From Pseudomonas viridiflava (lineage in GTDB: Bacteria > Pseudomonadota > Gammaproteobacteria > Pseudomonadales > Pseudomonadaceae), in contig NZ_UUON01000051.1 in assembly GCF_900590885.1 (NCBI RefSeq), forward strand, positions 310,001 through 374,000: a DNA stretch of 64,000 bases, written 5' to 3'. This document shows positions 25,429-34,618 of the stretch, piece after piece. The position numbers and the translations under genes are program-made. The notes under the pieces were generated by a model. It was not told the DNA's origin, searched no databases, and saw only the letters and a program-made list of their open reading frames with translations. Position 1 is the stretch's first letter. Every line of letters starts with the position of its first letter.

Positions 25429-25458
25429 GTGTGGGAGGGGGCAAGCCCCCTCCCACAC
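25429..25458. repeat. Single REP hairpin within the pha operon
   Basis: GTGTGGGAGGGGGC and its complement form a near-perfect 13-bp stem with a tiny loop, between phaC1 and phaZ. It may act as an RNA 3' stabiliser or attenuator. Confidence 0.9.
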
Positions 25459-25497
25459 TGACCTCACTCCGGCTGTAGGACTTCACAGGGCTTGAAC

Positions 25498-26343
25498 ATG
25501 CCGCAACCGTTCATCTTCCGTACCATCGACCTGGATGGCCAGACCATCCGCACGGCGGTGCGCCCGGGCAAGCCTCACCTGACGCCGCTGCTGATCTTCA
25601 ACGGCATCGGCGCCAACCTTGAGCTGGTGTTTCCGTTCGTCCAGGCGCTGGACCCGGACCTGGAAGTGATTGCCTTCGATGTACCCGGCGTGGGCGGTTC
25701 CTCCACCCCCAACCGGCCGTATCGGTTCCCCGGCCTGGCCAGGCTCACCGCGCGCATGCTCGATTACCTGGACTATGGCCAGGTCAGCGTGGTCGGCGTG
25801 TCGTGGGGCGGGGCGTTGGCGCAGCAGTTTGCCTATGACTACCCGGAGCGCTGCAAGAAGCTGATCCTGGCGGCCACGGCGGCGGGTGCGGTGATGGTGC
25901 CGGGCAAGCCCAAGGTACTGTGGCTGATGGCAAGCCCCAGGCGTTATATCCAGCCGTCCCATGTGGTGCGCATTGCGCCGATGATCTATGGCGGCTCGTT
26001 CCGTCGCGATTCAAAACTGGCCGCCGAGCACGCCAGCAAAGTGCGCTCGGCCGGCAAGCTCGGTTACTACTGGCAGCTGTTCGCCGGGCTGGGCTGGACC
26101 AGCATCCACTGGCTGCACAAGATCCGCCAACCGACCCTGGTGCTGGCCGGCGACGACGACCCGCTGATCCCCTTGATCAACATGCGCATGCTCGCCTGGC
26201 GCATTCCCAACGCGCAGTTGCACATCATCGATGACGGCCACCTGTTCCTGATCACCCGGGCCGAAGCCGTGGCACCGATCATCATGAAGTTTCTCGAGGA
26301 GGAGCGCCTGCGCGCAGTGATTCATCCACGACCGGCGGTGTAA
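25498..26343 (+). CDS. phaZ: Intracellular PHA depolymerase
   Basis: Granule-bound serine hydrolase releasing 3-hydroxyacids from mcl-PHA. The 281 residues form one alpha/beta hydrolase domain with GVSWGG (Ser102), an Asp in GDDDPLIP (about 221) and His248 in DDGHLFL, the triad known for P. putida PhaZ. The ATG at 25498 (MPQPFIFRTIDLDGQ) was preferred over an in-frame TTG six bases upstream. It lies between the two synthase genes, as in all mcl-PHA loci. Confidence 0.96.
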   Translation: MPQPFIFRTIDLDGQTIRTAVRPGKPHLTPLLIFNGIGANLELVFPFVQALDPDLEVIAFDVPGVGGSSTPNRPYRFPGLARLTARMLDYLDYGQVSVVGVSWGGALAQQFAYDYPERCKKLILAATAAGAVMVPGKPKVLWLMASPRRYIQPSHVVRIAPMIYGGSFRRDSKLAAEHASKVRSAGKLGYYWQLFAGLGWTSIHWLHKIRQPTLVLAGDDDPLIPLINMRMLAWRIPNAQLHIIDDGHLFLITRAEAVAPIIMKFLEEERLRAVIHPRPAV

Positions 26344-26431
26344 GGAGTACACCGCCGCGCAACTTGCCCAGAACCAACTATGGTTCTGAATTGGCGTGCC
26401 CGTTGTTGGCTTGACGAAGGAGTGTTGGCTC

Positions 26432-28114
26432 ATGCGAGAAAGACCCGTGACGAACCCGGCGCCCACCCCCGCGGCGTTCATCAATGCGCAAAATGCGATC
26501 ACCGGCCTGCGCGGTCGGGACCTGCTCTCGACCCTGCGCAGCGTGGCCGTCCACGGCCTGCGCAACCCGGTGCACACCGCCCGCCATGCCCTGGCCCTCG
26601 GCGGTCAACTGGGCCGCGTGTTGCTGGGTGAAACGGTGCATGAGCCGAACCCGCGCGACAGCCGCTTCCTTGACCCCACCTGGGCCCTCAACCCATTCTA
26701 CCGGCGCAGCCTGCAAGCCTACCTGAGCTGGCAGAAGCAGACCCGCCACTGGATCGATGACAGCTCGCTGGGCGCCGACGACCGCGCCCGCGCGCACTTC
26801 GCCTTTGCCCTGCTCAACGACGCCGTTTCCCCGTCCAATACCCTGCTCAACCCACTGGCGATCAAGGAGCTGCTCAACTCCGGCGGCAACAGCGTGGTGC
26901 GCGGCGTCAGCAACCTGTTCGACGACCTGCTGCACAACCACGGCCTGCCCCGCCAGGTGAGCAAGCAAGCCTTCGAAGTCGGCAAGACGGTAGCGACCAC
27001 CCCAGGCTCGGTAGTATTTCGCAATGAATTACTGGAGCTGATCCAGTACAAGCCCATGAGCGAAAAGCAGTACGCCAAGCCGCTGTTGATCGTGCCGCCG
27101 CAAATCAACAAGTACTACATTTTCGACCTGAGCCCGGCCAACAGCTTTGTGCAGTACGCCCTGAAAAACGGTCTGCAGACCTTTATGGTCAGCTGGCGCA
27201 ACCCGGATGTGCGACACCGCGAATGGGGCCTGTCCACCTACGTCGCCGCCCTCGAAGAGGCGCTCAACGTGTGCCGGGCGATCACCGGCGCCCGCGAAGT
27301 CAACCTGATGGGCGCCTGCGCCGGCGGCCTGACCATCGCCGCCCTGCAGGGCCACTTGCAGGCCAAGCGCCAGCTGCGGCGCATCTCCAGCGCCAGCTAC
27401 CTGGTGAGCCTGCTCGACAGCCAGATCGACAGCCCGGCCACACTGTTCGTCGACGAGCAAACCCTGGAGGCGGCCAAGCGCCGCTCCTACCAGCAAGGCG
27501 TACTCGACGGCCGCGACATGGCGCGGGTGTTCGCCTGGATGCGCCCCAATGACCTGATCTGGAACTACTGGATCAACAACTACCTGCTGGGCAAGGAGCC
27601 GCCCGCGTTCGACATCCTCTACTGGAACAACGACAACACGCGCCTGCCCGCCGCTTTGCATGGCGACCTGCTGGATTTCTTCAAGCACAACCCGCTGAGC
27701 CATCCGGGAGGCCTGGAGGTGTGCGGCACGCCGATCGACTTGCAGAAGGTCACGGTGGACAGCTTCAGCGTGGCCGGGATCAACGACCACATCACGCCGT
27801 GGGATGCGGTTTACCGCTCCACGCAGTTGCTGGGCGGCGAGCGGCGCTTCGTGCTGTCCAACAGCGGGCACATCCAGAGCATCCTCAACCCGCCGGGCAA
27901 CCCCAAGGCCAACTACGTGGAAAACCCAAAGCTGAGCAGCGACCCGCGCGCCTGGTACTACGACGCCAGCCACGTCGAAGGCAGCTGGTGGCCGCAGTGG
28001 CTGGACTGGATCCAGCAACGCTCCGGCGTGCAGCGCGAAACCCTGACCGCCCTGGGCAACCAGAACTACCCACCGATGGAAGCGGCGCCGGGCACTTACG
28101 TGCGGGTGCGCTAG
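26432..28114 (+). CDS. phaC2: Class II PHA synthase 2
   Basis: Second mcl-PHA polymerase, 560 residues, with NLMGACAGG and catalytic Cys296, NDHITPW Asp and SNSGHIQS His. The ATG at 26432 is preceded by AAGGAG at 9 bases and gives MRERPVTNPAPTP. The frame is open to 26396, but that stretch looks noncoding. It follows phaZ by 88 bases and precedes phaD by 26. Confidence 0.96.
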   Translation: MRERPVTNPAPTPAAFINAQNAITGLRGRDLLSTLRSVAVHGLRNPVHTARHALALGGQLGRVLLGETVHEPNPRDSRFLDPTWALNPFYRRSLQAYLSWQKQTRHWIDDSSLGADDRARAHFAFALLNDAVSPSNTLLNPLAIKELLNSGGNSVVRGVSNLFDDLLHNHGLPRQVSKQAFEVGKTVATTPGSVVFRNELLELIQYKPMSEKQYAKPLLIVPPQINKYYIFDLSPANSFVQYALKNGLQTFMVSWRNPDVRHREWGLSTYVAALEEALNVCRAITGAREVNLMGACAGGLTIAALQGHLQAKRQLRRISSASYLVSLLDSQIDSPATLFVDEQTLEAAKRRSYQQGVLDGRDMARVFAWMRPNDLIWNYWINNYLLGKEPPAFDILYWNNDNTRLPAALHGDLLDFFKHNPLSHPGGLEVCGTPIDLQKVTVDSFSVAGINDHITPWDAVYRSTQLLGGERRFVLSNSGHIQSILNPPGNPKANYVENPKLSSDPRAWYYDASHVEGSWWPQWLDWIQQRSGVQRETLTALGNQNYPPMEAAPGTYVRVR

Positions 28115-28140
28115 CTCAACGCTCACATTAAGAAGACTGG

Positions 28141-28761
28141 ATGAAGACCCGCGACCGTATCCTCGAATGTGCCCTGCAGTTGTTCAACCAGAAGGGCGAG
28201 CCGAATGTGTCGACCATGGAGGTGGCCAATGAAATGGGGATCAGCCCCGGCAACCTCTACTACCACTTCCATGGCAAGGAGCCGCTGGTACTGGGGCTGT
28301 TCGAGCGCTTTCAAAATGAGCTGGCGCCGCTGCTCGACCCACCGGCGGATGCGCAGCTGGAGGCCCAGGATTACTGGCTGTTCCTGCACCTGATCATCGA
28401 GCGCATGGCCCATTACCGGTTTCTGTTCCAGGACCTGTCGAACCTGGCCGGGCGCCTGCCCAAGCTGGCCAAGGGGGTTCGCGGCCTGCTGACCGCCCTC
28501 AAGCGCACCCTGGCCTCATTGCTGGCGCGGCTGAAGGCGGCCGGGCAATTGGTCAGCGATACCCAGGCGCTGGGGCAACTGGTGGAGCAGATCACCCTGA
28601 CCCTGCTGTTTTCGTTGGACTACCAGCGGATTCTCGACCGTGAAGGCGAGGTGCGTGTGGTGGTGTACCAGATCATGATGCTGGTGGCGCCGCACCTGAT
28701 GGTGCCGGCGAGACTGGCGACCGAGAAATTCGCCCTCAAATACCTGGATAACCCGAATTAA
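28141..28761 (+). CDS. phaD: TetR-family regulator of PHA genes
   Basis: TetR-type protein of 206 residues, with an N-terminal helix-turn-helix (about 8-50: ILECALQLFNQKGEPNVSTMEVANEMGISPGNLYYHFHGKEPL) and an all-helical ligand domain. In P. putida PhaD activates the phaC1 and phaI promoters in response to a fatty-acid-derived effector; the same role is inferred here. Last gene of the rightward pha operon, ended by a REP hairpin and a bidirectional terminator shared with phaF. Confidence 0.93.
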   Translation: MKTRDRILECALQLFNQKGEPNVSTMEVANEMGISPGNLYYHFHGKEPLVLGLFERFQNELAPLLDPPADAQLEAQDYWLFLHLIIERMAHYRFLFQDLSNLAGRLPKLAKGVRGLLTALKRTLASLLARLKAAGQLVSDTQALGQLVEQITLTLLFSLDYQRILDREGEVRVVVYQIMMLVAPHLMVPARLATEKFALKYLDNPN

Positions 28762-28765
28762 AAAC

Positions 28766-28795
28766 TGTGGGAGGGGGCTTGCCCCCTCCCACATT
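28766..28795. repeat. Single REP hairpin after phaD
   Basis: TGTGGGAGGGGGC and GCCCCCTCCCACA form a perfect palindrome starting 4 bases after the phaD stop. Confidence 0.9.
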
Positions 28796-28823
28796 GGGAT
28801 TGCGGTGCCTACTGGATCGCCAT

Positions 28824-28860
28824 AAAAAAACGCCCGACCTTTACAGGCCGGGCGTTTTTT
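28824..28860. terminator. Bidirectional terminator between phaD and phaF
   Basis: CGCCCGACCT (28831-28840) pairs with AGGCCGGGCG (28845-28854) over a 4-base loop, with an A-run on the left and a T-run on the right. It serves both convergent operons. Confidence 0.92.
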
Positions 28861-28874
28861 ATGTCCCCGAAAAA

Positions 28875-29867
28875 TCAGGACTGACTGGATGGCGTCGGGG
28901 TTACCGGCGTTGCAGTCGGGGTTGCGGCAGCAGGCGTCGGTGCGGACACCGAGTTGGCTGTCGACGCCGTTGGCGCCGGGGTTGCAGGCTTGGCTGCAAC
29001 CGCAGGCTTGGCGGCTGGCTTCTTCGCTGCTGCGGGTTTCTTCGCGGCGGCTGGTTTTGCCGCTGGCTTGGCGGCGGCCGGCTTGGCTGCAGGTTTCGCA
29101 GCGGCTGGCTTGGCTGCAGGTTTGGCGGCAGCGGTTTTAGCCGCAGGTTTGGCAGCCGGTTTGGCAGCGGGTTTAGCCGCTGGCTTGGCGGCGGCCTTCA
29201 CGGCAGGTTTGGCAGCTGCTTTAGCGGCCACCGGTTTGGCAGCGGGCTTGGCAGCCGGTTTGGCCGCAGCGGTTTTGGCCGCTGGCTTGGCTGCTGGTTT
29301 AGCGGCAGCTTTTGCAGGCGCCTTGGCGGCGGGTTTGGCAGCGGCTTTTGCTGCCGGCTTGGCGGCGGCTTTCACCAGAGGTTTGGCGGCAGGCTTGGCG
29401 GCTGGTTTGGCCGCTGCGGTTTTAGCCGCTGGCTTGGCAGCAGGTTTTGCAGCTGCGGTTTTAACCGGAGCCACTTTGGCGCCGGTAAGTTTCTCGATTT
29501 GCTTGGTCAGTGTGTCGACCTTGCTGTGCAGCGTCTTCAACTCAGCTTTGCTCGGCACGCCGAGTCGCGAAATAGCACTGTTGAGGCGCTTGTCGAAGGT
29601 TTCTTCCAACTTGCCCCAAGTGTCAGAAATACTCGACTTGGCAGAACCGGCAGTTGCCTTGGCCGCTTCAACTTTTTTACCAACCGTGGTTTTGGTCAAC
29701 TTCTCGGCTTTCTCGCCGTCCTTGACCAAAGTCTCGAAGTACTTGCCGCCGTCACTGCTAACCTTCGAGTACACGCCTAAACCAGCAAGCCAGATCTTAC
29801 GGGAATATTTTTCAACTTCCCCGACCCACGAGCTGCCTTCTTTCTGAGTAGTCTTTTTAACAGCCAT
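28875..29867 (-). CDS. phaF: Phasin PhaF with histone H1-like AAKP-repeat tail
   Basis: Granule-associated protein of 330 residues. Residues 1-~130 are the phasin domain (KYSRKIWLAGLGVYSKVSSDGGKYFETLVKDGEK, then a leucine-zipper-like coil KAELKTLHSKVDTLTKQIEKL). From about 132 to 290 the protein consists of KPAAKPAAKTAAA-type repeats, a basic nucleoid-binding tail like that of histone H1, followed by a Thr/Pro/Ala end. In P. putida PhaF coats granules and tethers them to DNA for even segregation. It follows phaI by 12 bases. Repeat numbers are prone to vary between strains. Confidence 0.95.
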   Translation of the reverse strand: MAVKKTTQKEGSSWVGEVEKYSRKIWLAGLGVYSKVSSDGGKYFETLVKDGEKAEKLTKTTVGKKVEAAKATAGSAKSSISDTWGKLEETFDKRLNSAISRLGVPSKAELKTLHSKVDTLTKQIEKLTGAKVAPVKTAAAKPAAKPAAKTAAAKPAAKPAAKPLVKAAAKPAAKAAAKPAAKAPAKAAAKPAAKPAAKTAAAKPAAKPAAKPVAAKAAAKPAVKAAAKPAAKPAAKPAAKPAAKTAAAKPAAKPAAAKPAAKPAAAKPAAKPAAAKKPAAAKKPAAKPAVAAKPATPAPTASTANSVSAPTPAAATPTATPVTPTPSSQS

Positions 29868-29879
29868 CCCGATGTCTCC

Positions 29880-30302
29880 TTAGTGTTTACGCGCGACACG
29901 TTCGAGCAATGCCGTCAGCTCTTCGAGCTTAGCAGAGAGTGTCTCAACGTCATGTTTAGACGCAATGCCGATTCGATTCAAGGCACTGGCTACACGAGTA
30001 TCAAAAGCTTTTTCAACTTTATCCAGCTGAACTTCTACCAGACCTTTGACCGCCGAGACATTACTCTTTACTTGGTCAATCTGACTGTTGGCGGCATCAA
30101 GTTGTTCAATAGCAACTTTTTTACCTTTACTTTCAACATGTTGACCCGTCTTAACCAGCTCTTTGAAGTAGTCGCTGCCCTCGCTTCCGACCTTGGCATA
30201 TGCACCAAGGCCCGCCAGCCAGATCTTGCGGGCATAGCTTTTAACGTCACTCAGGGCAGTAGTCTGGGCGTCGATTTTTTTCTTCAAGATAACTTTGGCC
30301 AT
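29880..30302 (-). CDS. phaI: Phasin PhaI
   Basis: Major small phasin of 140 residues coating PHA granules. It shares the phasin block SYARKIWLAGLGAYAKVGSEGSDYF with the N-terminus of PhaF and also has a heptad coil near its C-terminus (DVETLSAKLEELTALLERV), but lacks the basic tail. The ATG at 30302 (MAKVILKKKIDAQTT) is used; the frame upstream to 30362 is atypical. Its start lies 105 bases after the small PHA-associated gene, and the phaI promoter is expected in that gap. Confidence 0.94.
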   Translation of the reverse strand: MAKVILKKKIDAQTTALSDVKSYARKIWLAGLGAYAKVGSEGSDYFKELVKTGQHVESKGKKVAIEQLDAANSQIDQVKSNVSAVKGLVEVQLDKVEKAFDTRVASALNRIGIASKHDVETLSAKLEELTALLERVARKH

Positions 30303-30407
30303 GGTGCACCTCACGCAGAAAAGGGGGGAGGAACGGCCCACAGGAGTTGAGGGCTTGGGCACAAAGTAGGCTGGAAAATTAGAATCGGCACCCTAACAAC
30401 TGTCGGG

Positions 30408-30683
30408 TCAGGCCAGCGCCTTATCCAGGGCTTTCTCGATTTCGGACTTGATAGTGCCGCTCATGGCCGACATCAACAGGCCCAGTTCCACATCAATACG
30501 CAGCGAATCATCCGCGACTAATACCGTGCCTTTAACCCCCGAACGCTTGAGGTTCAAGGTATCGCCGGACCACGAAGGCTCCAGGCCATATTGCTCCTTG
30601 AGTTTTTGCGCCAACTTGTCGGCCTTGGCGCGTGCGCCCTCTTTACCCAGGGAATGTGCACGCTCAACGGTAATACGGGCCAT
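30408..30683 (-). CDS. Polyhydroxyalkanoic acid system family protein
   Basis: Small protein of 91 residues matching the PHA granule region family that accompanies phaIF in pseudomonads (MARITVERAHSLGKEGARAKADKLAQKLKEQYGL, LMSAMSGTIKSEIEKALDKAL). No signal peptide or membrane segment. It diverges from ubiE across 145 bases. Its biochemical role is unknown; location suggests granule association. Confidence 0.88.
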   Translation of the reverse strand: MARITVERAHSLGKEGARAKADKLAQKLKEQYGLEPSWSGDTLNLKRSGVKGTVLVADDSLRIDVELGLLMSAMSGTIKSEIEKALDKALA

Positions 30684-30828
30684 TGCTATGACTCCTCTTT
30701 ATAACGACTCGGAACACCGGCCATGCGGCAAAAAGCCTCGGTGCCCGCCTATCTTACCTTCAGCCTTGCCAAGACAAAGCAGGCGGTGGGGATTATCATG
30801 TCCCGCATTCTCTTTTGGTGACAGCGAT

Positions 30829-31599
30829 ATGACTGATCAGCGCAAAGGCAGCGATGCCGAACCCACCACTCACTTCGGCTTCAAGAACGTTCCGGAAAGC
30901 CAGAAAGCGGAAAAAGTCGCTGAGGTGTTCCACTCCGTCGCCGCCAAGTACGACCTGATGAACGACGTGCTCTCCGGCGGCATGCACCGCCTGTGGAAGC
31001 GTTTCACCATCGAGTTGTCGGGCGTACGCACCGGCAACCGCGTGCTCGACATCGCCGGCGGCACCGGCGACCTGGCGGCCAAGTTCTCCAAGCTCGTCGG
31101 CCCCACCGGCCAGGTGGTATTGGCCGACATCAACGGCTCGATGCTCAAGGTCGGCCGTGATCGCCTGCTGGATAAAGGCGTGGCCGGCAATATCGAATTC
31201 GTCCAGGCCGACGCTGAAAAGCTGCCGTTCCCGGACAACCATTTCGACTGCGTGACCATCGCCTTCGGCCTGCGCAACGTCACCCATAAAGAAGACGCGA
31301 TCCGCTCGATGCTGCGCGTGCTCAAGCCGGGTGGCCGCCTGCTGGTGCTGGAGTTCTCCAAGCCGACCAACGCGCTGATGTCCAAGGTCTACGACACCTA
31401 TTCGTTCGCCTTCATGCCGTTGATGGGCAAGCTGATCACCAATGACGCCGAAAGCTATCGCTACCTGGCCGAATCGATCCGTATGCACCCCGACCAGGAA
31501 ACCCTGAAGTCGATGATGGTGGAAGCCGGTTTCGACCGCGTGACCTACCACAACATGACGTCGGGCATCGTCGCCCTGCACCGCGGCATCAAGCCCTGA
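30829..31599 (+). CDS. ubiE: Ubiquinone/menaquinone C-methyltransferase
   Basis: SAM-dependent C-methyltransferase of ubiquinone synthesis. The 256 residues contain the SAM motif DIAGGTGDLA, NEIDL-type ADINGSML, and the UbiE signatures YDLMNDVLSGGMHRLWKR and RVLKPGGRLLVLEFS. The ATG at 30829 was chosen (MTDQRKGSDAEPTTHFGF). The frame is open far upstream through the divergent region, without coding character. First gene of a nine-gene run; its TGA overlaps the ubiJ ATG by one base. Confidence 0.97.
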   Translation: MTDQRKGSDAEPTTHFGFKNVPESQKAEKVAEVFHSVAAKYDLMNDVLSGGMHRLWKRFTIELSGVRTGNRVLDIAGGTGDLAAKFSKLVGPTGQVVLADINGSMLKVGRDRLLDKGVAGNIEFVQADAEKLPFPDNHFDCVTIAFGLRNVTHKEDAIRSMLRVLKPGGRLLVLEFSKPTNALMSKVYDTYSFAFMPLMGKLITNDAESYRYLAESIRMHPDQETLKSMMVEAGFDRVTYHNMTSGIVALHRGIKP

Positions 31600-32222
31600 T
31601 GCTGCTCCAGGGTCTTCTCGCCAGCGTTGAACACGGAATTAACCGTGTGCTGCGCCTGGACAGCACCGCCCTGGCGCGGCTGGCGCACTTGAACGGCAAG
31701 GTGATTGCCGTCGACTGCACCAGCCCGGCCTTGCAGCTGTTTATCCTGCCCAGCGATGAAGGCCTGCTGCTGGCCACCCAATGGGCCGCCGACGCCGACT
31801 GCACCCTGCGCGCGCCGGCGTCGAGCCTGTTGCACCTGGCACTGAGCCGCAACAAGACCGCGATCCTGCACGGCCCCGAAGTGCATCTGGAAGGCGACAG
31901 CGCGGTGCTGATGGACCTGGCCGCCGTGCTGCAGGACCTGGAACTGGATTGGGAATACGAGCTGTCACGCTGGATCGGCCCCGTGGCCACCCAACTGATC
32001 AGCGGGCACCTGAACAGCCGTAAACGCTGGTACCAGCAAGGGTTCGCCAGCCTCAACCAGAACCTAGCCGAATACCTGAGCGAAGAATCGCGCACCCTGG
32101 TCGGAGAACGGGAAGCGCAAGCGCGCTTTCGTGAACTCGACAAGGCCAAAATCGACCTGGAACGCCTCGAGGCGCGCTTCGAGCGCCTGAGCCGTTCCCT
32201 TGATCCAAGCGATAACGCATGA
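31599..32222 (+). CDS. ubiJ: Ubiquinone biosynthesis accessory factor UbiJ
   Basis: SCP2-domain protein of 207 residues (lipid-binding N-terminal domain at about 15-115, then a helical C-terminal coil ending RLEARFERLSRSL). UbiJ with UbiK organises the soluble Ubi enzyme complex. The gene lies between ubiE and ubiB with one-base and four-base overlaps, the conserved ubiEJB arrangement. Confidence 0.92.
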   Translation: MLLQGLLASVEHGINRVLRLDSTALARLAHLNGKVIAVDCTSPALQLFILPSDEGLLLATQWAADADCTLRAPASSLLHLALSRNKTAILHGPEVHLEGDSAVLMDLAAVLQDLELDWEYELSRWIGPVATQLISGHLNSRKRWYQQGFASLNQNLAEYLSEESRTLVGEREAQARFRELDKAKIDLERLEARFERLSRSLDPSDNA

Positions 32223-33823
32223 AGCTGCTCGCCGTCCGCCGTTTGTTTCGTATCCAGCGCGTCGTAATCCGCTACCGCCTCGATGACCTGCTGTTCGCCC
32301 TGCCCCTGCCGTGGTTCCTGCTGGCGGTGCGCTATGTGCTGCCGTGGCGCTGGTTCCCGCGCAAGCCGCTGGAGCTGAGCCGTGGCGCGCGCCTGCGCCT
32401 GGCGCTGCAGGATTTGGGGCCGATCTTTATCAAGTTCGGGCAGATCCTCTCGACCCGCCGCGACCTGCTGCCCGAAGACATCGCCGACGAACTGATGCTG
32501 TTGCAGGACCGCGTGCCGCCGTTCGATTCCCAGCAGTCGATGAAGCTGATCGAAGAGCAGCTGGGCCGGAAGATCAGCGAAGTGTTCAGCCGTTTCGACG
32601 TCGAGCCCCTGGCCTCGGCCTCGGTGGCGCAAGTACACGCCGCGCAGCTCAAGACCGGCGAAGAAGTGGTGGTGAAGGTGATCCGCCCGGGCCTCAAGCC
32701 GATCATCGGCCAGGACCTGGCGTGGCTGTTTATCCTGGCGCGCGCCGCCGAGCGTTTCTCGGCCGATGCACGCCTGCTGCACCCGGTGGACGTGGTCGCC
32801 GACTACGAAAAAACCATCTACGACGAACTCGACCTGTTGCGTGAGGCGGCCAACGCCAGCCAGCTCAAGCGCAATTTCGAAGGCTCGCAACTGTTGTACG
32901 TGCCGCAAGTGTATTGGGACTGGTGCCGCCCCAAAGTGCTGGTGATGGAGCGTATCTACGGCGTGCAGGTCACCGACCTGGCAACCCTGGCCGACCAGCG
33001 CACCGATATGAAGATGCTCGCCGAGCGCGGCGTGGAGATTTTCTTCACCCAAGTGTTCCGCGACAGTTTCTTCCACGCCGACATGCACCCGGGCAACATC
33101 TTCGTCAGCACCGTCAACCCGTGGAGCCCGCAGTACATCGCGATCGACTGCGGCATCGTCGGCAGCCTGACCCCGGAAGACCAGGACTACCTGGCCCGCA
33201 ACCTGTTCGCCTTCTTCAAGCGCGACTACCGCCGCGTGGCGCAACTGCACATCGATTCGGGCTGGGTGCCGGCGGAAACCAAGCTGAATGAATTCGAAGC
33301 AGCGATCCGCACCGTGTGCGAGCCGATCTTCGAAAAACCGTTAAAAGATATTTCCTTCGGCCAGGTGCTGATGCGCCTGTTCCAGACCGCGCGGCGCTTC
33401 AATATGGAAGTGCAGCCGCAGCTGGTGCTGTTGCAGAAAACCCTGCTCAACATCGAAGGACTGGGCCGCCAGCTGTACCCGGACCTCGACCTGTGGAACA
33501 CCGCGCAGCCGTTCCTCGAACGCTGGATGCGCGAGCGCGTCAGCCCGAAAACCCTGCTGGGCAACCTGCACAGCCAATTCGAACAACTGCCGCACCTGGC
33601 CAACATGACCCGCGACCTGCTGGAGCGCATGTCCCAGCCCCACGCCAAGGATCCGCCGCCGCCGTGGCACAAGCGCAAGGACGACTGGTTCCTGCGCCTG
33701 CTCGGCGCCGCGCACCTGGTGGGCGGCGTGATGCTGGCGATTGGCGGGCCGTTGAACCAGCTGGGCCACTGGCCGGCCGGCATCATGGTGGCCGTGGGTG
33801 TTTATCTGATCGTGCGTCGATAG
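32219..33823 (+). CDS. ubiB: UbiB atypical kinase/ATPase for ubiquinone synthesis
   Basis: ADCK/COQ8-family protein of 534 residues supporting ubiquinone synthesis. The KxGQ motif (FIKFGQILSTRRDLLP, about residue 75) and the Ala-rich loop (PLASASVAQVHAAQL) that replaces the Gly-loop of kinases are present, with the Lys of VVKVIRPG, HADMHPGN and the DCG metal motif. Two C-terminal membrane helices (about 490-530) anchor it. The ATGA overlap with ubiJ implies translational coupling. Confidence 0.96.
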   Translation: MKLLAVRRLFRIQRVVIRYRLDDLLFALPLPWFLLAVRYVLPWRWFPRKPLELSRGARLRLALQDLGPIFIKFGQILSTRRDLLPEDIADELMLLQDRVPPFDSQQSMKLIEEQLGRKISEVFSRFDVEPLASASVAQVHAAQLKTGEEVVVKVIRPGLKPIIGQDLAWLFILARAAERFSADARLLHPVDVVADYEKTIYDELDLLREAANASQLKRNFEGSQLLYVPQVYWDWCRPKVLVMERIYGVQVTDLATLADQRTDMKMLAERGVEIFFTQVFRDSFFHADMHPGNIFVSTVNPWSPQYIAIDCGIVGSLTPEDQDYLARNLFAFFKRDYRRVAQLHIDSGWVPAETKLNEFEAAIRTVCEPIFEKPLKDISFGQVLMRLFQTARRFNMEVQPQLVLLQKTLLNIEGLGRQLYPDLDLWNTAQPFLERWMRERVSPKTLLGNLHSQFEQLPHLANMTRDLLERMSQPHAKDPPPPWHKRKDDWFLRLLGAAHLVGGVMLAIGGPLNQLGHWPAGIMVAVGVYLIVRR

Positions 33824-33864
33824 CCAATCCGGTTATACACTGTCGCAAATTGCCGGAGCCGAAC

Positions 33865-34257
33865 ATGAAAGACTGGCTGGACGAGATCAAGTGGGACAGT
33901 GACGGCCTGGTGCCGGCCATTGCCCAGGACTACAAGACCGGGCGCGTGCTGATGATGGCCTGGATGAACCGCGAGGCCCTGAGCCTGACTGCCACTGAGC
34001 AGCGCGCCATTTACTGGTCACGCTCGCGTGGCAAACTGTGGCGCAAGGGCGAAGAGTCCGGGCACGTGCAAACCCTGCATGAGATGCGCATCGACTGCGA
34101 CGCCGACGTGGTGATCCTCAAGGTCGAGCAGATCGGCGACATCGCCTGCCACACCGGCCGTCACAGCTGCTTCTATCGCGTGTTCGAGAACGGCGAATGG
34201 AAGGTTGTGGAGCCGGTGCTCAAAGACCCGCACGCCATCTACTCCGCAGGACACTGA
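33865..34257 (+). CDS. hisI: Phosphoribosyl-AMP cyclohydrolase
   Basis: Third step of histidine synthesis, opening the adenine ring of PR-AMP. The 130 residues include the zinc ligands in DCDADVVIL (Cys/Asp motif) and CHTGRHSCF, and ATEQRAIYWSRSRGKLWRKGEESGH. Monofunctional, unlike the HisIE fusion of enterics. Starts 41 bases after ubiB; hisE follows after 2 bases. Confidence 0.97.
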   Translation: MKDWLDEIKWDSDGLVPAIAQDYKTGRVLMMAWMNREALSLTATEQRAIYWSRSRGKLWRKGEESGHVQTLHEMRIDCDADVVILKVEQIGDIACHTGRHSCFYRVFENGEWKVVEPVLKDPHAIYSAGH

Positions 34258-34259
34258 AC

Positions 34260-34592
34260 ATGAGCGATACCCTGAACCGTGTGGCCCAGGTGCTGGAAGA
34301 CCGCAAAGGCGCGGACGCCGACAGCTCCTACGTCGCGAGCCTGTACCACAAGGGCCTGAACAAGATTCTGGAAAAGCTCGGCGAAGAATCCGTCGAGACC
34401 ATCATCGCCGCCAAGGACGCGCAAATCAGCGGCGATTGCAGCGATGTGATCTACGAAACCGCCGACTTGTGGTTCCACAGCCTGGTCATGCTCGCCCAAC
34501 TGGGGCAGCATCCACAGGCCGTTCTGGATGAACTGGACCGTCGCTTCGGCTTGTCCGGGCACGCCGAAAAGGCCTCGCGCCCGTCCGCTTGA
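34260..34592 (+). CDS. hisE: Phosphoribosyl-ATP pyrophosphatase
   Basis: Second step of histidine synthesis, hydrolysing PR-ATP to PR-AMP. The 110-residue, all-helical MazG-like protein shows KILEKLGEESVETIIAAK and DVIYETADLWFHSLVML with the metal-binding Glu/Asp residues. The ATG at 34260 is used; an upstream in-frame ATG at 34197 would overlap hisI heavily. Confidence 0.96.
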   Translation: MSDTLNRVAQVLEDRKGADADSSYVASLYHKGLNKILEKLGEESVETIIAAKDAQISGDCSDVIYETADLWFHSLVMLAQLGQHPQAVLDELDRRFGLSGHAEKASRPSA

Positions 34593-34618
34593 AAACTTAA
34601 GACTAGAGGATTTGCAGC

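Noticed and set aside
28940..29480. phaF repeats considered as a noncoding satellite or CRISPR
   Set aside because: The repeats keep an open frame encoding the known Lys/Pro/Ala tail of PhaF.
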